This document shows positions 58,595 to 64,000 of a DNA stretch of 64,000 nucleotides, in pieces. The stretch comes from Adiantum capillus-veneris (lineage: Eukaryota; Streptophyta; Polypodiopsida; Polypodiales; Pteridaceae): assembly GCA_014529385.2 (NCBI GenBank), contig CM043942.1, positions 65,113,184 to 65,177,183 on the forward strand, read 5' to 3'. Each line of letters starts with the position of its first letter. The first letter of the stretch is position 1. The position numbers were made by a program, and so were the translations under genes. Below the pieces are notes generated by a model. That model was not told where the DNA came from and did no database searches. It worked only from the letters and a program-made list of their open reading frames with translations.

Positions 58595-59516
58595 TGTTGG
58601 ACGGATATGCCGCGACGGACGTCAGAACAACGAGAACTCACCTAACAGGATTTGTCAGCTAAGGACGAAGCTCGACCTGCAGGCGCGTGGAAGCAAGCAT
58701 AGGGTGTCAACCTACACTCAACTGAATCCTAACTAATTCCTACAGAGGTCTCTACCCAATGTCTAAGTCACGGCCTTCAAGAGTGCATAAGAGGAAACTT
58801 CCTACAACACTTTCTAGAGCCGACACCCATCAAACAATCTCGAAACACCACAGAACTTGAAGGAGACCCCTACTAACACCAATAGGTTGCTCTCCCTAAG
58901 GTCTATGAACCAAAACCCCAACCCAAAACACCCGATGCAAAACCACGTAGGATGTCTGGGCGAAGTATGCAGGTCTTTGTTTCCAAAATCTAAAGTGCCT
59001 AATGTGTAGCTCTACTCAATGTGAACGCATGGATATGCTGCAATGCAAAATCAAACAACGTATGCTCACCAAATCACCAGATGCAGCTCGCAAAACCGGA
59101 CCGTACGCGTGCAATGTAGGTATCGGCACGTAGCTCTCATGGGGGCAACACGCTGCACTTCTCCGCACTCGATTCCGACCACCAAAGCACACGTAGCGTC
59201 AAAATGAAGCTCACACTCTCTCTCGTACATAGTACGCTGACTCACAGACTTCCAAACTTTTCTTTTTAAAAATAAAAAAGGGTTTTTTTCATTAAGGTCA
59301 AAAAGTGGTATAAATACCTTACAATTCTCAAACCCTAAAGTTCTAAATCAACCATCTACTCAATCTAACTATCAAAACTGGGATACAATCTGGAAACTTT
59401 TGTAAGCCCCAATATTTACAAGGTGAAATGTCGAGTTTTCTCAATAAATGAATAATTACAAAAAATGATAATCTGCCGAGTAGTCAGTTTCCATAGGGTG
59501 TGTCCAGCTTCTAACA
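58595..59516 (-). repeat. 5' LTR of the giant element
   Basis: It matches 27,724-28,658 end to end, with a deletion of about 13 bp near 59,090. In the transcribed (-) sense it begins TGTTAGAAGC and ends CCGTCCAACA. It carries the promoter-like box at 59,307-59,318 and a half palindrome near 58,943. Confidence 0.93.
59307..59318 (-). promoter_or_regulatory. TATA-like box of the LTR
   Basis: GGTATAAATACC is a near-palindrome that gives TATAAATA on + and TATTTATA on -. It is conserved at 28,449-28,460 in the other LTR. It lies about 200 bases into the transcribed LTR, a plausible core promoter, though unproven. Confidence 0.4.
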
Positions 59517-59521
59517 AGGGA
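59517..59521. repeat. Target-site duplication (right), AGGGA
   Basis: Exact copy of 27,719-27,723. Confidence 0.9.
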
Positions 59522-59719
59522 GCAGGCAAACAAGCCTACTATATGGGTGTAAGCATGTTAATGTTTCACTAAAAAAGTTGTCCAAAATAATGCTAGGACG
59601 TGGTCGTGCTTGTTAGCATATGTTGAAATCCAAGAGAATGTCCATTTTCAAATAAAAATGTCCATAAACAATTATTATCCATTCAAATGAGGCCTTTATT
59701 GGAGTCGTGGGGTTGTGGT

Positions 59720-59720
<1 letters not shown>

Positions 59721-59768
<48 letters not shown>
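59721..59768. repeat. (CT)n microsatellite
   Basis: An uninterrupted CT run in the DNA between the giant element and the unknown gene. Confidence 0.92.
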
Positions 59769-59769
<1 letters not shown>

Positions 59770-59987
59770 GTTGGCCATGAAGTGCCCTCCTATCTGTTTT
59801 TTCCATTCTCCTCCCATCTCCATAGAGCTGTGGAGAACCAGACAAGAATACTTCGACTAGCTCCAATGTTGGATATGCAAGAAATGTGTTTAATGTTGGT
59901 CAAAAAATTGCCAATGTTGACTTATGATGCACACATATATGACATTTAAGTGATTTCAAGTAATTAATGTTTTATGTATGTTTACAG

Positions 59988-60491
59988 TCCTTAAGAGAAA
60001 CTTGTGGAAGGGAGCCATTACATGTGATGAATCACAACTCCCAAGATCTTGCTCTTTTTGTGATCAGGAAATACGAGAGAGAAAGAAAGAGGAAACATAA
60101 AGAGCACAAACAGATGCAACAAGGATATCATGCCCTCAATGATGAAAAAAAGAAAATCTCCTCCTATATTGTGAGAGGAGGACTGATGGTTTTGGGACAA
60201 AAGTAAAACGAAAAATCTAGAATCTAGTTGATGAACATCCTTGTTTTCAGGCAAGATCACTCCTTAGTGGAGGAGGATGTTTTACGGAGCTCAATCGTCT
60301 TCAATGTCCGCAACACATTGGCTACTTTCAAGCAGCTAGGTTCTAACAAGGAGTTGTTTTTTAAGAATGGAGCGTTGCAGATGATGTTGAATTCAAAGGA
60401 TAACATCCATATTGCAAAAATCTCAAGGGTCATTAAAGTCAATTGTCGCTCCTTTCACGAGAAAAAATCATGGATGAATTTTATTATCAAT
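59988..60491 (+). CDS. Unidentified two-exon gene fragment cut by a chromovirus
   Basis: An acceptor GTTTACAG ends at 59,987. Exon A (59,988-60,202) reads SLRETCGREPLHVMNHNSQD then a highly basic helical stretch (RKYERERKRKHKEHKQMQQG). A 48-base intron with GTAAAA...TTTTCAG ends (60,203-60,250) joins in frame to exon B: QDHSLVEEDVLRSSIVFNVR, LGSNKELFFKNGALQMML, ISRVIKVNCRSFHEKKSWMN. The reading frame remains open up to the LTR fragment at 60,492, where the gene is interrupted. An upstream piece with VENQTRILRLAPMLDMQ (to 59,949) may be an earlier exon. I do not recognise the family. The correct phase across the small intron suggests a real gene. Confidence 0.45.
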
Positions 60492-60632
60492 TATCGGGAC
60501 AAGGGCAAGGCCAGGGAGTCATGAATTGGGCCAGGGGCCAGACTAGGCAATGTGGACAAGGGAATCCGGCTAGGGCAAAAGTCTAGGAGCTCGCCTATAT
60601 AGTGGGAGGTGGATTCCAGGACTCCAGGGCGC
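60492..60632 (+). repeat. Left LTR fragment of the chromovirus
   Basis: It aligns with 63,769-63,908 (both contain GGAATCCGGCTAGGG and TATATAGTGGGAGGT). The expected TGTCAGG start is TATCGGG here. Similarity stops at GGATTCCAGG in both copies. Confidence 0.75.
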
Positions 60633-60636
60633 ACAT

Positions 60637-63600
60637 GTGTTGTTGCTACTAGAGAAGGATGTGCTTTCTTCACCACTGATATGTACAACTGAGCTTATGC
60701 AGCTCATTTCTGATAATGAAATAGATCAAGTTTTCTTATGTTACTCATTGTCTCATTCTCTGTCTAACATTGAATCTGTTGAACATTCCTTAACACCACA
60801 TGCTGCTCTCTCATCTCTTCCGCCAATCGCTACTTCTCAACAAGAAAAGGTTTCTAGTGATTTAAAAAAATTATTAAATGGATTTCACGATGTTTTTCCT
60901 AATGATTTGCCATCAGGATTACCAACGACACGATCGGTGCAAAATAGCATGGATGTGGTTTGGAGACAGTAAACCACCCTATTGCATGAGTTACTCTGAA
61001 GCTGCTGAGGTGGAACGTCATCTTACTCACTATCTTAGTAGAGGGTTTATCCAACCCAGTTCTTCACCATGGGCTTCTTCTATCCTATTAGTGAAGAAAA
61101 AAGAGGGTAGTATGCGCATGTGTGTAGACTACCGTGGCTTAAATATGGTTACTTTTAAGAACAAGTACCCATTGCCACACATGGATGAGTTATTCAACAA
61201 GCTCACTCATGCTCGTATTTTTACAAAAATAGACTTGAGATCGGGCTACCACCAAGTACGTATTCGACTTGCTGATATACCCAAAACTGCATTCCCAACA
61301 AGGTTTGGACACTACGAGTTTTTGGTTATGCCTTTTGGGTTAACGAATGCGCCTGCAACATTCATGACACTTATGGATAGTGTCTTGAAGCCGTACTTGG
61401 GCATATTTGTCATAGTTTTTCTCAATGATATTCTAGTATACAATGCTTCTGAGGAAGAACACTTACAACATCTGAGACAGGTGTTCAAATTGTTATGAAC
61501 AAATCAATTATATGCCAAGGAATCTAAGTGTGATTTTCTCATGGAGGAAATTCACTATCTTGGTCATGTTATTTCAGCTATTGGACTACACATGGATCAA
61601 TCCAAAGTTGATACCATTCGGCAGTGGCCTTCTCCTAGAAATCTAGAAGAGTTACAGACTTTGTTATAATCTGCAGATTTTTATCAAAGGTTCGTTAAAA
61701 ACTATGCTAACATTGCTTTTCCCCTGACGGACCAATTGAAAGGCAAAGGCAAGACCTTTCAGTGGGGATCCACTCAACACCACAGTTTTGATACACTCAA
61801 GGATGCATCAGCTACGACACCAATTCTAGCTATTGTAGATCCTTTGAAACCATTCATTTTGGAAATGGATGCGAGTGATTGTGCTATTGGAGAAGTCCTA
61901 CTACAAGAAGGGTGGCCAATTGCATTTGAAAGCAAGAAGCTTGATTCAACACAGCAAAATTACTCTGCTTATGAACGCGAACTCTATGCAATAGTGTCTA
62001 CCTTGAAAACATGGAGACATTATTTGTATGGCACTCAATTTGAGATTGTGTTTGACCATGAAATCATTAAATGGTTTACACAACAAACCAATTTGAAGGG
62101 ACGAAAATCTAGGTGGGCTGAGATTCTTCACAAATATGATGCAAAACTTCGATATCGTAAAGGATGATACAATGTGGTGGCTGACGCTCTTACTCGTATG
62201 CGTGAGATCAATTCTCTCTTGTTCATGGAACTTCGTAGTGATTTTTTGGATTCTCTAAAGGGAAAATATGAGCACGATGACGCATATACCAAAGTCTAGA
62301 GCCATGTGCAAATGAGGGATCCTTCTCATTCCAATGATGGTAGTGTGTCGTTAACCTCCACACACAGTTCTCCTCTGGCGATTGATGAAGTACAACGATG
62401 GAAGAATTCTACCATCGACAATGGGTACCTACTCCATGAGGGGAGAGTTTGCGTACCGACGGACACAGACATTCGGTGCTAGATTCTTTATGAATGTCAT
62501 GACAGTCCAAGTGCAGGGCAATAGGGTATTAGAAAGACTTATGCTCTCGTACGACGATAGTTTTACTGGCCAGGTTTATATGGCTTTGTTCAAGATTATG
62601 TCTTGCATTGCCAAAAATCTCAAGTCAACAAATCAGAGCGCCTGAAATCAGGAGGACTCATACATCCTTTGAAGGTTCCCAATGGTAAATGGGAAAGTAT
62701 CTCTATGGATTTTATTGTGGGTTTACCAACCACTGTACGAGGTCATGACTCAGTATGGGTGGTCGTAGACCGGTTGACTAAACTATGTAAGTTTATTCCA
62801 ACCAAATCGACGATTAACACTCCAAAATTAGCCAAATTTTTTTTGGACAACCTATACAAGTTGTATGCAAGTAATATTGTCAATGATTGTGATCCCAAGT
62901 TTAACAGTCATTTTGGAGGGCTGTGTTTAAACGATTGGGTACGCAACTAAACCTCAGTACAGCTGATCATCCAGAAACGGATGGTCAAACTGAACGAGTT
63001 AATCAAGTGCTAGAGCATATGCTACACGCATACGTTAGCAAGAAACAAACAAACTGGGAAGAATATTTACCTCTTCTTGAGTTTGCTTACAGTAGTGCTA
63101 AGCATGTCACGATTGGATTTAGTCCTTTTATGCTCATGTATGGTTTTCAACCTAGGCCACCTGTTACGGTGGGGTTGGCAACTGAAAAACTTCAACAAGT
63201 TAAGGATTTTCTCCAAGACCACATGGATATGCTGAAACTCGCCCGTGAGAACGTCCAACAAGCGCAGGATCGGTATAAGAAGTACGCTGATGAGAAACGT
63301 CGTCAAGTTATCTTTGAGAAAGGGGAGGAAGTATTTTGACGTGTGCCAGAGCATTCAAAAAGTCTGCAAACCGGGCCAACACCTAAATTATCTCCACGAT
63401 ATTGTGGGTCTTTCAAAATACTCAAGTGAGTGGGTGATCATGCCTACAAACATCGCTACCTACACATTCTCGTATTCATCCGGTGTTTCATGTAAGCCAT
63501 TTACGTAAGCGGTTACATGGGGACGACAATGTCATTGGCCCACAGATTTTGGTTGATTTCGTTGAACCTCCTACCTTACCGCATGAACATGAACCAATTT

Positions 63601-63755
63601 CTGACTATCATGATTTACGTACGCGCCATCATGTACGTTGACAAGATTTAATCAAGTGGAAAGATCGATCTGAGGAAGGTGCCACCTGGGAAAACATTAG
63701 TGCTCTTAAGAAGAAGTTTCCCAATGTTGTTTTCGAGGACAAAATCTCTTCTTTA
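60637..63755 (+). pseudogene. Chromovirus pol (RT, RNase H, integrase, chromodomain)
   Basis: After pre-RT sequence ([17 protein letters not shown]), a frame change near 60,960 leads to [65 protein letters not shown]. The catalytic box reads VFLNDILVY, where the first Asp of YLDD has become Asn. A TGA at 61,496 splits RT. RNase H has FILEMDASDCAIGEVLLQEG, AYERELYAI and a damaged third motif (VFDHEIIKW). Integrase shows ISMDFIVGLP, VNDCDPKFNSHFGG and HPETDGQTERVNQ (D, D, E kept), after a frame-broken zinc domain. The distal part has HPVFHVSHLRKRL-like sequence in shifting frames. It ends LIKWKDRSEEGATWENISAL, a chromodomain signature, near 63,650-63,750. Chromodomains target integration to marked chromatin. 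Confidence 0.88.
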
Positions 63756-63768
63756 AGGGGGGGGGTAA
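63755..63768 (+). promoter_or_regulatory. Polypurine tract of the chromovirus
   Basis: AAGGGGGGGGGTAA lies directly before TGTCAGGAC, in the position expected of the plus-strand primer. Confidence 0.75.
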
Positions 63769-64000
63769 TGTCAGGACAAGGGCAAGGCCAGGGAGTCATG
63801 GACTGGGCCAGGCGCCAGACTAGGCAGTGTGGACAAGGGAATCCGGCTAGGGAAAAAGGCTAGGAGCTTGCTATATAGTGGGAGGTTGGGAGGTGGATTC
63901 CAGGGATCTAGTCACCCAATCTTTACATCAATGGTGAATTGTTTTCATTGGCTGCATGTCACAAGCAACATCGTCATAGCCCTATCATGGATGAAATCAA
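63769..64000 (+). repeat. Right LTR of the chromovirus, open at the window end
   Basis: It starts TGTCAGGACAAGG after the polypurine tract. The first about 140 bases match 60,492-60,632. The remaining about 90 bases have no match in the window, so I cannot say whether they are still LTR or flanking DNA. Confidence 0.65.

Larger units (their letters stand above)
27724..59516 (-). mobile_element. Giant Ty3/gypsy LTR retrotransposon (31.8 kb with nested hAT)
   Basis: Two direct LTRs (27,724-28,658 and 58,595-59,516) share TG...CA ends and are bordered by the 5-bp duplication AGGGA. A primer-binding site lies next to the right LTR and a polypurine tract next to the left one, so transcription runs on the - strand. 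The coding order on - is gag, PR1, RT, RNase H, integrase, a second retropepsin, a basic tail, and a long extra ORF3. RT and integrase sequences and the PBS class point to the non-chromoviral plant Ty3 group (Tat/Athila/Ogre-like). A 7,397-bp hAT plus its duplicated 8 bp is nested inside, so the element itself is about 24.4 kb, which is Ogre-sized. Both LTRs are complete. I count about 17 mismatches in their first roughly 190 aligned bases and fewer later, and the right LTR lacks about 13 bp. The insertion is not recent, and its genes carry many stops and frameshifts. Confidence 0.93.
60492..64000 (+). mobile_element. Degraded Ty3 chromovirus, runs past the window end
   Basis: LTR-like repeats at 60,492-60,632 and from 63,769 share about 140 bases (GGACAAGGGCAAGGCCAGGG...). 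Between them lies pol with RT, RNase H, integrase and a C-terminal chromodomain-like segment. The left repeat is joined almost directly to pre-RT coding sequence, so the rest of the LTR, the PBS, gag and protease are missing by deletion. Lesions occur throughout pol. Confidence 0.85.

Noticed and set aside
63909-64000. Resumption of the interrupted unknown gene after the right LTR
   Set aside because: A short string (CATGGATGAA) is shared with the left flank, but the frame and remaining sequence do not match convincingly.

Overview
This window looks like nuclear DNA of a land plant with a large, repeat-rich genome. The evidence is a tnp2-type CACTA transposase with plant DUF4218/DUF4216-like regions, a non-chromoviral (Tat/Athila/Ogre-like) Ty3 element, a chromovirus, a BED/DUF659 hAT transposase, GT-AG introns, and decay in which many in-frame stops are TAG where a CAG codon would fit. 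A fern, lycophyte or gymnosperm is plausible, but the sequence alone does not settle it. I see no rRNA, tRNA, CRISPR or bacterial features.

Layout. (1) 1-20,500 is dominated by one satellite-like family built on an 18-bp core, GGACAAGTGGTGGACCTT. It lies in + orientation from 1 to about 6,150 and in - orientation from about 8,460 to 20,240. The right arm contains a 2.64-kb higher-order unit repeated about three times. Small, mostly damaged gene pieces sit in this array: an unknown exon (3.5 kb), a SET-domain terminal exon (5.1-5.7 kb) and two FCP1/NIF-like phosphatase-fold genes (6.3-7.5 and 17.4-18.1 kb), both with an altered DxD motif. (2) 21.0-25.46 kb is a CACTA transposon with a multi-exon tnp2 gene and a recognisable right end. 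(3) 25.5-27.7 kb is old, internally duplicated non-coding DNA.

(4) 27,724-59,516 is one giant LTR retrotransposon on the - strand, with 0.92-0.94-kb LTRs, a 5-bp target duplication (AGGGA), a tRNA-Asp-like primer site and a polypurine tract. In - order it reads: 5' LTR, a 4-kb leader, gag, a spacer, PR1-linker-RT-RNase H-integrase, a second retropepsin-like domain, a basic tail, a spacer with a 285-bp array, a long extra ORF3, 3' LTR. A 20-24-bp palindrome (core CCTACGCGTAGG) occurs four times in the leader and four times in the 3' spacer. (5) Nested in it, between gag and pol, is a 7.4-kb hAT transposon (43,719-51,115; 8-bp duplication AGCACTAT). It carries a transposase on + and, on -, a complete but broken protein-kinase gene plus a second unknown ORF. 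(6) 59.9-60.5 kb holds an unidentified two-exon gene, cut by a degraded chromovirus (60.49 kb to the window end) whose RT catalytic motif is mutated.

The order of events is readable. The giant element inserted into old DNA, and the hAT then landed inside it. All elements later accumulated C-to-T type stops and frameshifts. The most unusual items are the post-integrase protease and basic tail, the long ORF3, the dispersed palindrome, and the kinase carried inside hAT ends.
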